Assembly (NCBI RefSeq): GCF_900107455.1
Contig: NZ_FNQB01000003.1
Coordinates: forward strand, 1,736,001 to 1,800,000
Origin: Asanoa ishikariensis
Lineage (GTDB): Bacteria > Actinomycetota > Actinomycetes > Mycobacteriales > Micromonosporaceae
Length of the DNA: 64,000 nucleotides
Reading direction: 5' to 3'
Both the position numbers and the translations under genes were made by a program. Below the pieces are notes generated by a model. That model did not search any database and was not told the DNA's origin. It saw only the letters and a list, made by a program, of their open reading frames with translations. Every line of letters begins with the position of its first letter. Position 1 is the stretch's first letter. Positions 51,934 to 60,291 of the stretch are shown here, in pieces.

Positions 51934-52824
51934 TCAGGCCGGCAGCTTCACGGGTTCGTCGCCGACGTGCCGCCACTGCGTGGGAGGTACGCCGGCGTGC
52001 CGGCGGAACGCGCGGCTGAAGGCGGCTTCGGAGCCGTACCCGAGCCGCACCGCGACCTCGGCGACACTGCCCCGTTCGACAAGCAGCCGTTTCGCGTGCT
52101 CCATCCGGATGCGGGCGAGATAGCGCGCGGGCGAGTCCCCCACCGTGTCCCGGAACCGCTTGGCGAAGGCCGACCGCGACGCGAGCGCGACCCGCGCGAG
52201 CGCCTCCACCGTCCAGGGCGACCCCGGGTCGTCATGGATGGCCTCCAACGCCCGCGCGATGTCGGTATCCCGCAGCGGCACCGCCAGCAGCGGCAGGCTC
52301 CCGCAACCGGACTCCACCCAGTTCCGGATCGCGGCGGCCGCGACGATGTTGGCCAGTTGCGAGATCACCGACCGGGAGCCGGCTCGCTCGCCACATGCCT
52401 CGCCGGCCATCCCCTCGATCAAGGCCGCGACCACCGGCTCGCGCGTGGTGAAGCAGCACGCGACCAACATGTCGGGCATCACCGCCGCGACCTGGGCGGC
52501 GACGGGTGAGGCGTAATCCAGGTCACCCGTGTGCACCACGGTCTCGCCCCGAGCCACCAGCACGTGGTCACCACCGCGCGGCAACAGCAGGAAGTCCCCG
52601 GCGCCAAGCCGCTTCCCGGTGGCGCCCCGCACGTCAAGCCCACCCTGCGCGACGAAGTGAAAACGCATCCCCACACCGCCGACTGCGCGCCGCTCGCCGC
52701 CCCGCAACGTCTCCTTCCGGTAGGCGCCCACCGACCAGCGGAGCCGCTCCAGCACGTCGCTGAGGTCGTCGGTCACCTGCGTCACAGTCACGAATCGATC
52801 CAGCACCAGGTACGCGGAACGCAT
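51934..52824 (-). CDS. AraC family transcriptional regulator with cupin sensor
   Basis: 296 residues from the ATG at 52824; GTG codons at 52791 and 52785 are closer to the conserved part and could be the real start. The cupin-6 sensor (DDLSDVLERLRWSVGAYRKETLRGG; LGAGDFLLLPRGGDHVLV) is followed by a double helix-turn-helix (RALEAIHDDPGSPWTVEALARVALASRSAFAKRFRDTVGDSPARYLARIRMEHAKRLL ... VAVRLGYGSEAAFSRAFRRHAGVPPTQWR). Such proteins often control exporters or stress oxidoreductases; the convergent MFS gene is a candidate. 51732-51933 holds no supported gene. Confidence 0.88.
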   Translation of the reverse strand: MRSAYLVLDRFVTVTQVTDDLSDVLERLRWSVGAYRKETLRGGERRAVGGVGMRFHFVAQGGLDVRGATGKRLGAGDFLLLPRGGDHVLVARGETVVHTGDLDYASPVAAQVAAVMPDMLVACCFTTREPVVAALIEGMAGEACGERAGSRSVISQLANIVAAAAIRNWVESGCGSLPLLAVPLRDTDIARALEAIHDDPGSPWTVEALARVALASRSAFAKRFRDTVGDSPARYLARIRMEHAKRLLVERGSVAEVAVRLGYGSEAAFSRAFRRHAGVPPTQWRHVGDEPVKLPA

Positions 52825-53025
52825 TCCCCGTGGTGGCGACCGCCACGATCTCGCCACGGCCTGGGTCACCCTCTAGCCCCCGCAGGCAACGCCTGACGTC
52901 CAGCCCAAGACCGGGGTGTGGTGGCCCGAGCTGGTGGGCGAAATCTCCCACCAGCGGACCTCGCTGCCCCTTGCGACCGGCCGCCCCGCCTGGGACGACG
53001 CCCCGAGTCGGCTGGGGCCAGGACC

Positions 53026-53148
53026 AAGAGCCGCGGGCGCGGCGGCCAGGTGGCAGGCCCAGGGCCAAGAGCCGCGGGCGCGGCGGCCAGGTGGCAGGCC
53101 CAGGAGCAAGAGCCGCGGGCGCGGCGGCCAAGTGGCAGCGCCGGGACA
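53026..53148. repeat. 41-bp tandem repeat, three copies
   Basis: AAGAGCCGCGGGCGCGGCGG begins a unit at 53026, 53067 and 53108, a constant 41-bp period. The first two copies agree almost throughout; the third departs after about 25 bp. Open frames across it are repeat artefacts. It lies in a 432-bp gap (52825-53256); apart from this repeat and the terminator at 53212-53239 I see nothing in that gap. Confidence 0.85.
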
Positions 53149-53211
53149 TGGCCAGCGCGTGCGGCAGGCCTTCACCCCATCGCCAGAGCCGCCCAGCAGG
53201 CTGGCCGCCCT

Positions 53212-53239
53212 GGTCCCGCCGCCGCAGGGCGGCGGGACC
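53212..53239 (-). terminator. Terminator hairpin after the amylase gene
   Basis: GGTCCCGCCGCC (53212-53223) and GGCGGCGGGACC (53228-53239) form a perfect 12-bp stem with the loop GCAG, 17 bp past the stop of the leftward amylase gene. No T tract follows. Confidence 0.85.
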
Positions 53240-53256
53240 CGAGGTGGCCAGGCGGG

Positions 53257-56052
53257 TCAGACCGCCGGTTTGCTCGTGTAGACCGTGGGGTCGCCCTGGA
53301 TGAGCCAGATCTCCGGAGCGTTGATCGGTAGGAAGGAGCGATCGCCGCCTGGTTCGCGGGTTGACGGGATCGAGTCGCCGCTGGGTAGGTGCATGATGAA
53401 GTTGACCGGCTGGGTGTCGTTGACCAGCGGGATCGCGTAGTCGGCCCAACCGTCGGTCACGCCCGAGCGGGGCCAGGGCTTGTCCCAGGCGACCTGGGCC
53501 AGCACCTCAGGGGCTACCGCATCGCCCCACATGTGCAGGCCCCAACCCGCGGCCGCGGGGTCGCCGTAGTCGCCGGCCGGGCGGTAGTAGTGGACCGTCG
53601 CCGACGTGGCCGGTGGGCCGGCCGCTCGGACCCGGCGTGGTTCGGACGTCGCGCCCGGACCGGCCAGGCCGCCGGGTAGCAGCACGGCCCGGTATTCGAC
53701 CGGGGTGTTGGCTGCCAGGTCGAGCGGGGTCAGGTCGTCGAACACCGTGTAGGCCGGCGAGGACGAGTCGGTGCCGACCCGGGTCCAGGCGCCGCCGGCG
53801 ACGCGGCGTTCGATCGCGACCACGTTGGTCGCGCGCTCCGGGTCGACCACCGCGCGCACCTCGACGGTGCCGCGGACGCCGCTGCCCTCGGAGGGCGCTT
53901 CGATGGTGACCAGCGGGGCCGGCACGGTCGCCGACCGCACGGCCGACTCCCGGCTGTGGCCCTTGTTGTCGAGCACCACCGCGCGGTAGCGCACCGAGGT
54001 GCCGGCACGCTGGTCGCTCACGTCGTCGAACACCTGGTACGGCGCGTTGTCGTCGGTGCCGACCGGCCGCCACGGACCGCCCGCGACCGAGGCGTAGAAG
54101 CTGACCTCGTAGAAGGAGGAGCCGCCGACGTTGGCGGTCACCTGCAACCGGCCGCGGGAGCCGACTGCCGGGGTTGGCGCGCCCAGCGACACCGACGGCG
54201 CGGAACGGGAGCCAGGCACCTTGTCGCCGGCCTGGTAGACCACCGCAGATAGTGGCGGCACGGGCAGCGACAGCCGGCCGTCGCTGCCCGTGCGCAGGGT
54301 CCGCGGCCCGTCTCCGTAGACGTTCTTGAAGGTCCCCCGACCCGACGCGTAGGTCGGGATCGTCGCCGACTGGGCCGACTCGCTGTTGTTGAGGGCGACC
54401 ACGTATTCGCGCTGGTCGCGCCGGTCGACGCGGGAGAAGGCGTAGACGCCGGGGCCTTCGCTCGCGTAGCGGTGCTGCTGGGCGCCGTCACGCAGGGCGG
54501 GGTGGCGCTTCGTCAGCGCGGCCAGTCCACCGATCGACGCGTACAGCGGGTGGGTGGTGACGAAGTTGTCCTGGGCGTGCGTCGCGTCGGTGCCCAGTAG
54601 GTCGTCGTCGAGATAGTCGGGCACCCGGCTGGCGAACAGCGTCTGTCGGGCGTCCTGGTCGCCGCCGGGGCCGGTGAAGCCCTGCTCGTCGCCGTAGTAG
54701 ATGACCGGGTTGCCGCGGGACAGGTACATCAGCTCGTGCGCGAGCCGGTCGCGGGCCACCCACTCGGCGTCGGTCGCGCCGGGGTTGTCGCCCCGGACGA
54801 AGCCGCCGATCCGGCCCATGTCGTGGTTTCCGAGGAAGGTCGGGAGCTGGTAGACGTTGGAGTCGGCGTCGGTGTACCAGTCGTCACCGGCGAAGAACGT
54901 CTGCAGCGCTGCGGCCGGCTGCCCCCGCGACGCGAAGTTGCGGGCCGCGTCCTGGAACGGGAAGTCGAGCACCGACTGCATCCGGTCGCGCGTGGTGAAC
55001 TGCGACGTGAAGCTCTTCGTGGTGTCGAAGACCTCGCCGAACATGAAGAACTCGGGCTTGCCCTGGCGGTGGGCGAAGTCGAGGATCTCCGGGCCGAACT
55101 CCTGCCAGAACTCGTCGTTGACGTGCTTCATGGTGTCGATGCGGAAGCCGTCGACGCCGAAGTCGCGGATCCAGGTCTTGTAGATGTCGATCATCCCGCG
55201 GACCACCCGCGGGTTCTCGGTGAACAGGTCGTCGAGGCCGAAGAAGTCGCCGTAGTAGGAGTTCTCGCCGACGAACGTCGTGTCGCCACGGTTGTGGTAG
55301 AGCGTGACGTCGTTGAGCCAGGCCGGCACCTTGAGGTTTTGCTCGGCGGGGTCGAGCACCGGCGTGTAGGGGAACGAGGTCGCCGGGTCGAGCGCCGGGA
55401 ACGACGGCTTGCCGGCGAAGTCGCGGTCGTCGAAGGTCGCGCCGGACGCGGTCTTGTAGGGCGCCACGTCCTTGCCGACGTAGCCCTTGCGCGCGCCCTC
55501 CGCGTACCCGATGACGTCCGCGGTGTGGTTGGTGATGATGTCGAAGTAGACCTTCATGCCCTTGGCATGCGCGGTGTCGATCAGGGCACGCAGGTCGGCG
55601 TTGCTGCCGAGGTGCGGGTCGATCTGGGTGAAGTCGGTGATCCAGTAGCCGTGGTAGCCCGCCGACGGCCCGTCTTCGAGCTGGACCGCCTTGTTCTTGA
55701 AACTGGGCGTGAGCCAGATCGAGGTGGTGCCGAGGCCCTTGATGTAGTCGATCTTCGAGCGCAGGCCCTTGAGGTCGCCGCCGTTGTAGAAGCCCTTGCG
55801 GGTCGGGTCGAAGCCGGAGACCAGCGGGTCGGAACCTAGGCCGCCCTGGTCGTTGGCGGTGTCGCCGTTGGCGAACCGGTCGGCCATCACGAAGTAGAAG
55901 TTCTCGTCGGTCACGGGTTCCCGCAAGGAATGGCGCGCGGGCAGGTCGTCGTCACGACCGCCGGCGACCGCGGGAGCGGCTGGCAGCGTGGCCACCAGAA
56001 CCAGCGCGGCAATCAGGCCGACCACACGTCGGATGGATCCAGGTATGGACAT
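53257..56052 (-). CDS. Secreted GH13 alpha-amylase/pullulanase-type enzyme with C-terminal PUD (CBM41-like) domain
   Basis: 931 residues. Signal peptide 1-30 (RRVVGLIAALVLVATLPAAPAVA). The GH13 barrel (about 45-560) has the catalytic set: Asp in DGFRIDTMKHV, Glu in FMFGEVFD and Asp in FLGNHDMGR, plus YFDIITNHTADV. A beta domain with AVVYQAG follows, then two Ig-like or fibronectin-like segments (about 615-810) and a C-terminal PUD module (VHYYRPAGDYGDPAAAGWGLHMWGD ... INAPEIWLIQGDPTVYTSKP), which binds alpha-glucans. It would hydrolyse starch or pullulan outside the cell. Start: ATG with GGGGGGAAG immediately upstream. A terminator follows. I see no clear operator in 56053-56218. Confidence 0.92.
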   Translation of the reverse strand: MSIPGSIRRVVGLIAALVLVATLPAAPAVAGGRDDDLPARHSLREPVTDENFYFVMADRFANGDTANDQGGLGSDPLVSGFDPTRKGFYNGGDLKGLRSKIDYIKGLGTTSIWLTPSFKNKAVQLEDGPSAGYHGYWITDFTQIDPHLGSNADLRALIDTAHAKGMKVYFDIITNHTADVIGYAEGARKGYVGKDVAPYKTASGATFDDRDFAGKPSFPALDPATSFPYTPVLDPAEQNLKVPAWLNDVTLYHNRGDTTFVGENSYYGDFFGLDDLFTENPRVVRGMIDIYKTWIRDFGVDGFRIDTMKHVNDEFWQEFGPEILDFAHRQGKPEFFMFGEVFDTTKSFTSQFTTRDRMQSVLDFPFQDAARNFASRGQPAAALQTFFAGDDWYTDADSNVYQLPTFLGNHDMGRIGGFVRGDNPGATDAEWVARDRLAHELMYLSRGNPVIYYGDEQGFTGPGGDQDARQTLFASRVPDYLDDDLLGTDATHAQDNFVTTHPLYASIGGLAALTKRHPALRDGAQQHRYASEGPGVYAFSRVDRRDQREYVVALNNSESAQSATIPTYASGRGTFKNVYGDGPRTLRTGSDGRLSLPVPPLSAVVYQAGDKVPGSRSAPSVSLGAPTPAVGSRGRLQVTANVGGSSFYEVSFYASVAGGPWRPVGTDDNAPYQVFDDVSDQRAGTSVRYRAVVLDNKGHSRESAVRSATVPAPLVTIEAPSEGSGVRGTVEVRAVVDPERATNVVAIERRVAGGAWTRVGTDSSSPAYTVFDDLTPLDLAANTPVEYRAVLLPGGLAGPGATSEPRRVRAAGPPATSATVHYYRPAGDYGDPAAAGWGLHMWGDAVAPEVLAQVAWDKPWPRSGVTDGWADYAIPLVNDTQPVNFIMHLPSGDSIPSTREPGGDRSFLPINAPEIWLIQGDPTVYTSKPAV

Positions 56053-56218
56053 CTTCCCCCCTCGGACATCGACGGACGGGACGTTACCGAAGGGCTACGA
56101 CGTTGCATACGGGTGAACCAGACGGACAATTCAGGGGGTACGCGGGCGCAAACGTCCTCTTCAGACAGCCGCCGAGGACCGATTGCATAGAAACGGTGGA
56201 GTCTCCTTGACAGGATCG

Positions 56219-56746
56219 TTATCTGGCGTCGGAGCCGTGGTGCCACGGCAGCTCCACCGCGCGCTCCGGCCGATGCCCGGCCGCGAACTCGTCGACCAGC
56301 CCGCCCAGGCCGTACGGGATGACCGTCTCCGGAGGAGCCGCCAGCTCGGCTCTCGTCCACCACCGGTGCCCGACGTGGAAGGCGGCCTCGCCCTCGAGCA
56401 TGCCGGAGGTGTCCGGCTCGAAGGCGTCGACGTGCAGCGCGAAGAAGCAGTCCCGGAACAGCCCCCGCGCCCAACCAAGATCGGCATGCCCGCCGATGTA
56501 GGCGACCGGCGCGCCGAGGTCCCCGGGCGCGACTGCCAGGCCGATCTCCTCGCGCGCCTCACGAGCAGCGGCCTCCGCGAGCGACTCGCCGGGTTCGACG
56601 CCGCCACCGGGCGCGCACCATCCATATGCGCCGAACTCGGACACGTGGCGCCTGTCGAACGCGAACCTCAGGAGCAGGACCCGGAAGTCGCCGTCGAACA
56701 GCAGCAGCCGCGCGGACAGCCGCGCCAACTCGCCCTGATCGGTCAC
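56219..56746 (-). CDS. NUDIX hydrolase
   Basis: 175 residues from the GTG at 56746. The NUDIX box GGGVEPGESLAEAAAREAREEIGL matches GX5EX7REUXEEXGU with all catalytic residues. Preceding FDGDFRVLLLRFAF and CAPGGG are usual. It likely cleaves a nucleoside diphosphate derivative. An in-frame ATG at 56827, adjacent to the LexA-type box, would add 27 atypical residues; if it is used, this gene might share the SOS control of dinB. Confidence 0.88.
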   Translation of the reverse strand: MTDQGELARLSARLLLFDGDFRVLLLRFAFDRRHVSEFGAYGWCAPGGGVEPGESLAEAAAREAREEIGLAVAPGDLGAPVAYIGGHADLGWARGLFRDCFFALHVDAFEPDTSGMLEGEAAFHVGHRWWTRAELAAPPETVIPYGLGGLVDEFAAGHRPERAVELPWHHGSDAR

Positions 56747-56828
56747 GAACGGGCAGCCTAGCGACGGTGCCCAAATTTCTTCACCGCAATATCCGTGCAC
56801 TCTCTGGACATCGCCCGAGCTGCCCATG

Positions 56829-56842
56829 CGAACATATGTTCT
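56829..56842. promoter_or_regulatory. LexA/SOS box upstream of dinB
   Basis: CGAACATATGTTCT matches the actinobacterial LexA pattern CGAAC-N4-GTTCG except the last base. It ends at the base before the dinB ATG (56843). Such closeness implies a leaderless or nearly leaderless transcript, or a promoter further upstream blocked by LexA as a roadblock. Confidence 0.75.
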
Positions 56843-58027
56843 ATGCCCGAAGGGACCATCCTCCACGCCGACCTCGACGCGTTCTACGCGTCGGTCGAGC
56901 AGCGCGACGACCCCCGGTTGCGGGGCCGTCCGGTGATCGTGGGCGGCGGGGTGGTCCTGGCGGCGAGCTATGAGGCAAAGGCGGCGGGGGTACGCACAGC
57001 GATGGGCGGCCGCGCGGCGCGGCAGTTGTGCCCGGACGCGATCGTGGTCGAGCCGAGAATGTCCGCCTACACCAGGGCGAGCCGGGCGGTCTTCGAGGTG
57101 TTCCGGCAGACCACGCCGTCCGTCGAGGGCCTTTCGATCGACGAGGCGTTCCTCGACGTCTCCGGGTTGCGGCGGATCGCGGGGCCGCCGTCGGAGATCG
57201 CGGCCGGCCTACGCGCGGCGGTGCGCGACCAGGTCGGGTTGCCGATCACGGTGGGTGTGGCGCGCACCAAGTTCCTGGCCAAGGTGGCGAGCGGGGTCGC
57301 CAAGCCCGACGGCCTGCTCGTGGTGCAGACCGAGAAGGAGCTCGAGTTCCTCCATCCGCTGCCGGTCGAACGGTTGTGGGGCGTCGGGCCGGTGACCGCG
57401 GCCAAGCTCCGCGACCGGCGGATCCGCACGGTCGGCCAGCTCGCGCGGCTGGGCGAGGCCGGCCTGGTGTCGCTGCTGGGCCGGGCGGCGGGCCGCCATC
57501 TCGACGCGCTGGCCCACAACCGCGACCCACGAGCGGTGCAGACCGGCCAGCGCCGTGGCTCGATGGGCGCCCAACGCGCGCTGGGCCGAGCCCCACGCAC
57601 GCCGGCAGCACTCGACGCGATGCTGGCGGGGTTGGTCGACCGGGTGGCCCGGCGGATGCGCGGCGCCGGGCGCACCGGCCGCACAGTGGTGCTGCGACTG
57701 CGGTTCACGGACTTCACCCGCGCGACCCGCTCACACACGCTCCCCCGCGCGACGTCGCACACCGAGACGATCCTGGACGCGACCCGAAGGCTGCTGGCGA
57801 CGGCGCTACCGATGATCGACGAGCGCGGCATCACGCTGATCGGGATCTCGGTCGGCAACCTCGACGACCGCTACCTACAGCCCGCACTTCCCTTCGAAGA
57901 GAAGGACGGGGTCGCCCTCGACGCCGCACTCGACGCGGTCCGCGACCGCTTCGGCTCAGCCGCCGTGACCCGCGGCGTCCTGGTCGGCCACCTCCAGGGC
58001 TTGGAGATGCCCATGCTCCCGGACTGA
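56843..58027 (+). CDS. dinB: DNA polymerase IV (Y-family, DinB)
   Basis: 394 residues. Palm motif LHADLDAFYASVEQRDDPRLRGRPVIVGGGVVLAASYEAKAAGVRTAM, catalytic carboxylates in GLSIDEAFLDVSGL, helix-hairpin-helix LWGVGPVTAAKLRDRRI, little-finger domain (about 250-365), and a C-terminal segment LQPALPFEEKDG resembling a beta-clamp binding motif. It copies past damaged bases with low fidelity. The LexA-type box directly before the ATG points to SOS control. The ATG at 56843 is chosen because MPEGTILHADLDAFYA is the conserved beginning. Confidence 0.95.
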   Translation: MPEGTILHADLDAFYASVEQRDDPRLRGRPVIVGGGVVLAASYEAKAAGVRTAMGGRAARQLCPDAIVVEPRMSAYTRASRAVFEVFRQTTPSVEGLSIDEAFLDVSGLRRIAGPPSEIAAGLRAAVRDQVGLPITVGVARTKFLAKVASGVAKPDGLLVVQTEKELEFLHPLPVERLWGVGPVTAAKLRDRRIRTVGQLARLGEAGLVSLLGRAAGRHLDALAHNRDPRAVQTGQRRGSMGAQRALGRAPRTPAALDAMLAGLVDRVARRMRGAGRTGRTVVLRLRFTDFTRATRSHTLPRATSHTETILDATRRLLATALPMIDERGITLIGISVGNLDDRYLQPALPFEEKDGVALDAALDAVRDRFGSAAVTRGVLVGHLQGLEMPMLPD

Positions 58028-58059
58028 ACGCACGCGAATCGCGCGCACCGGCTGCGGAG

Positions 58060-58425
58060 CGATCCTGATCAAAGGCGGCTGCCGTCGCCGTGGCGGCAGG
58101 ACGGGGTCGGCGCCAGGCCGGCAGGGCCGGAGCGGGTGCCGTCGCCGTGGCGGCGGAGCGAGACTGCGGCGGCGGCGCCGGGGCGGCAAGACCGGAGCGG
58201 GTCCGTCGCCAGCGCGGCAGGAGCGTCGGCGCCGCCGCCGGGACGGCAAGACCAGAGCGGGTGCCGTCGCGGCGGCAAGACCGGAGCAGGCCACCGCCGG
58301 AGCGGGTGCCACCGCCGGAGCGGGTGCCACCGCCGGAGCGGGTGCCACCGCCGGAGCGGCAAGACCGGAGCGGGCCACCGCGCTGGCGGCAAGACCGCTA
58401 CGCGCTCGGGCTCGCCGCCGGCCCG
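58060..58425. repeat. G+C-rich low-complexity region with 18-bp tandem repeat
   Basis: Three exact copies of an 18-bp unit beginning GGAGCGGGTGCCACCGCC lie at 58299-58352, with a partial fourth. Before and after them GGCAAGACC(G/A)GAGC recurs several times (near 58190, 58244, 58275, 58362). The region separates the convergent ends of dinB and the DUF1048 genes (gap 58028-58444); no supported gene is inside. All six frames look repetitive and basic, without domains. Confidence 0.75.
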
Positions 58426-58444
58426 TGGGTGCCGCCGCGACTAG

Positions 58445-58771
58445 TTACTTCTCGGCCGTGCCGGGGTTTGCGCTGATGGATTCCTGGTAGACGTCGGCGT
58501 AGGTGCGCGTGTCCTTGATGAGGTCGTCGCAGAAGGCGGCGACGTCCTTGCCGATGAGCTCCAGAACTCCCTTGCCGGACGCGACGCCTTCTTCGAAGAA
58601 GTCGACGATCTCGGGGAGCAGGCGCCCGTCGGCCAGGTCGATCGGTCCGACCTTGAACAGGTACTTCTGCATCTCCTTGTAGACGATCTGGTAGTCCGGC
58701 GGGAGCGCCTTGACCCGAGCCACATGGGCCCGCCACTGCTTCTTGCCCTCGACGATGTCCTGGATGCCCAT
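58445..58771 (-). CDS. DUF1048 family protein (second)
   Basis: 108 residues. MGIQDIVEGKKQWRAHVARVKALPPDYQIVYKEMQKYLFKVG and the acidic helical remainder are DUF1048. The family is a helical fold found in PadR-controlled operons; function unknown. AGGAGG lies before the ATG, inside the end of the upstream gene, 1 bp away. Confidence 0.88.
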   Translation of the reverse strand: MGIQDIVEGKKQWRAHVARVKALPPDYQIVYKEMQKYLFKVGPIDLADGRLLPEIVDFFEEGVASGKGVLELIGKDVAAFCDDLIKDTRTYADVYQESISANPGTAEK

Positions 58772-58772
58772 G

Positions 58773-59129
58773 TCAGCCTCCTAGCCGGCCCAATTTCCTG
58801 GCGACGTTCCTGTTCAACTGCTCGCGCCACCGGTCGCGATAGGTCCGGGCTCCCTGGCCGCCGGCCAGCGCCGCGCAAAAGCCTGGGATGTCGTCGCCGA
58901 GCACCTCGGTGATGCTCTGTCCGTCCGCCGATGCTTCTTCGAGCAACCCCAGGGCGGCATCGATGATCGGCATGAGGTTGCGGCCGGTGAAGTCCCCGTA
59001 CGGGAAGAGGTTGCCATTGATCTGTTCCCACGCCGCCCGGTAGTCGGCCGGCAATGCTCCCGCCCGGGTCTCGAACCCCTTCCATTCCCTGGTGAGATCG
59101 CTGCCTGTGATGGTTTCCCAGAAGGTCAT
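58773..59129 (-). CDS. DUF1048 family protein (first)
   Basis: 118 residues. LTREWKGFETRAGALPADYRAAWEQINGNLFPYGDFTGRNLMPIIDAALGLLEEASADG is a diverged DUF1048 copy, paralogous to the next gene. The ATG overlaps the TGA of the PadR gene. The three genes form one operon, a common arrangement for DUF1048 proteins. Confidence 0.88.
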   Translation of the reverse strand: MTFWETITGSDLTREWKGFETRAGALPADYRAAWEQINGNLFPYGDFTGRNLMPIIDAALGLLEEASADGQSITEVLGDDIPGFCAALAGGQGARTYRDRWREQLNRNVARKLGRLGG

Positions 59130-59452
59130 CTCCGGCCCTCCTTGAGCCCGTCGATGCGTGATGAGACGTACTGCCATTTCGCCCAGAACGTTGCGAGCTC
59201 CGTGCGCCCGGCCTCGTTGAGCGCGTAGAACTTGCGCGGCGGGCCCACTTCGGACGGTCGTTTCGTCACCTGGACGAGTCCGTTCCGCTCCAGCCGCAGC
59301 AGGATGGTGTAGACCGTCCCCTCGATGACGTCCGCGAAGCCGAGCTCGTTCAGTCGGCGCGTGATGGCGTACCCGTAGGTCTCCTCGCCGCCGATGATCT
59401 CGAGCACGCAACCCTCGAGCGTGCCCTTCAGCATCTCCGTCAGATCGTCCAT
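59126..59452 (-). CDS. PadR family transcriptional regulator
   Basis: 108 residues from the ATG at 59452 (GAGGAGG upstream). The PadR winged helix is clear: LEGCVLEIIGGEETYGYAITRRLNELGFADVIEGTVYTILLRLERNGLVQVTKRPSEVGPPRKFYALNEAGR, and a C-terminal dimerisation helix. It is the first gene of its own operon with two DUF1048 genes and likely autoregulates through the iterated site at 59478-59546. Confidence 0.92.
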   Translation of the reverse strand: MDDLTEMLKGTLEGCVLEIIGGEETYGYAITRRLNELGFADVIEGTVYTILLRLERNGLVQVTKRPSEVGPPRKFYALNEAGRTELATFWAKWQYVSSRIDGLKEGRR

Positions 59453-59477
59453 CGCGCCTCCTCTTCGGCCTGGAGTA

Positions 59478-59546
59478 CCTCGTACCACCGAGTACCGCTA
59501 TACCGTAGCACCGAGTACCGCTACACGGTAGTACCGAGTACTGCCG
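59478..59546. promoter_or_regulatory. Iterated PadR operator (three copies at 23-bp spacing)
   Basis: ACCGAGTAC begins at 59487, 59510 and 59533, exactly 23 bp apart. The last copy lies in a near-perfect dyad, CGGTAGTAC-CGA-GTACTGCCG (59526-59546, one mismatch). The middle copy is framed by GTAGC and GCTAC. TATACC (59500-59505) between copies is a possible -10. The block lies 26-94 bp upstream of the PadR start. Confidence 0.75.
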
Positions 59547-59570
59547 ATCTTGGCTGCCGCCGTTGCCCAC

Positions 59571-59800
59571 GTGGACCGAACAATGGCGGGCGGCTCATGG
59601 CGTGACCGACCCGAGGTCGGGGCGTGGTTGCGGGCCAACGGCAGTCTGTTGCGCACGATCGAGCCAATGACGACGATTTCCGCGACCTGGCTCCGTTGCG
59701 GGAGATCGTCGGCGATGCGCGGCGAGACGCGTCCACGAGTCCTGCCAGGTACGCAAACGGCTGACCCGATTCCTGCTCGCCCGGCGGCGGCCACCAGTCG
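59571..59800 (+). pseudogene. Erythromycin esterase-like gene remnant
   Basis: Three pieces of an erythromycin esterase/succinoglycan-like protein N-terminus lie in three frames: GAWLRANGSLLRTIEP (to about 59666), NDDDFRDLAPLREIVGDAR (59666-59722) and RVHESCQVRKRLTRFLLAR (59728-59784). Intact relatives read a continuous WLRAN...LRT...F.DL.PL..IVGDARVVALGES.H..HEFYQLRHRL.RFL. The catalytic GES/GEP segment is deleted. Nothing of the remaining 300 residues follows. It is a relic without function. Confidence 0.7.
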
Positions 59801-60056
59801 TAAATTGCCCCATTTGTGGCAGGCCCGAGGCGCAGCGGCGTAGCGTTCCGTAAGTGCTCGGTGACGAGTTGATGATCGCGGGGGGCCGGCGCAGCCGCAA
59901 CGAAGGGCGCCCACCCGACACCGCCACCCACGGCGACGTCACCGACGACCAGCCGCGCTTCGCGGACGATGACGCGCAAGATCGGCGCGTGCCGGTTACC
60001 TCCCGCCGGCACGTGCAAGACGGGGTCGCCGACGGCAAAACCCCGACCGCCGGCGC

Positions 60057-60235
60057 CCAGGAGAGGCACGCCAGCCAGGAGAGGCACGAAACCGGCGGCG
60101 GCCAGGAGAGGCACGCCACCCCGATCCCCGGCGGCGAGAAGAGGCACGCCAGCCAGGGGAGGCACGAAACCCCGACCGACGGCAGCCAGGGGAGGCGCAC
60201 GACCCCGACCCAAGGCGACCAGGAGACGCACGCCG
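60057..60235. repeat. Degenerate short repeat (CAGGAGAGGCACG type)
   Basis: CAGGAGAGGCACG or a near variant (GAGAAGAGGCACG, CAGGGGAGGCACG) occurs six or more times between 60057 and 60235 at irregular spacing of about 18-36 bp. In the forward frame that is open into the PEP-mutase-like gene it encodes QERHAS/QERHET-like units. The gap 59801-60291 holds this and nothing else I can support. Confidence 0.7.
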
Positions 60236-60291
60236 AGCACCAGCACCGCAGTGGGGTCGACGGGGTCGATGTGGCGCCCGTGCCCAGGGCG

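Noticed and set aside
53026-53148. Tandem repeat as a CRISPR array
   Set aside because: The 41-bp units are contiguous with no unique spacers and no cas genes are present.
58299-58352. 18-bp repeats as a CRISPR array or replication iterons
   Set aside because: Units are directly adjacent, G+C-rich and lack spacers; no rep gene is nearby.
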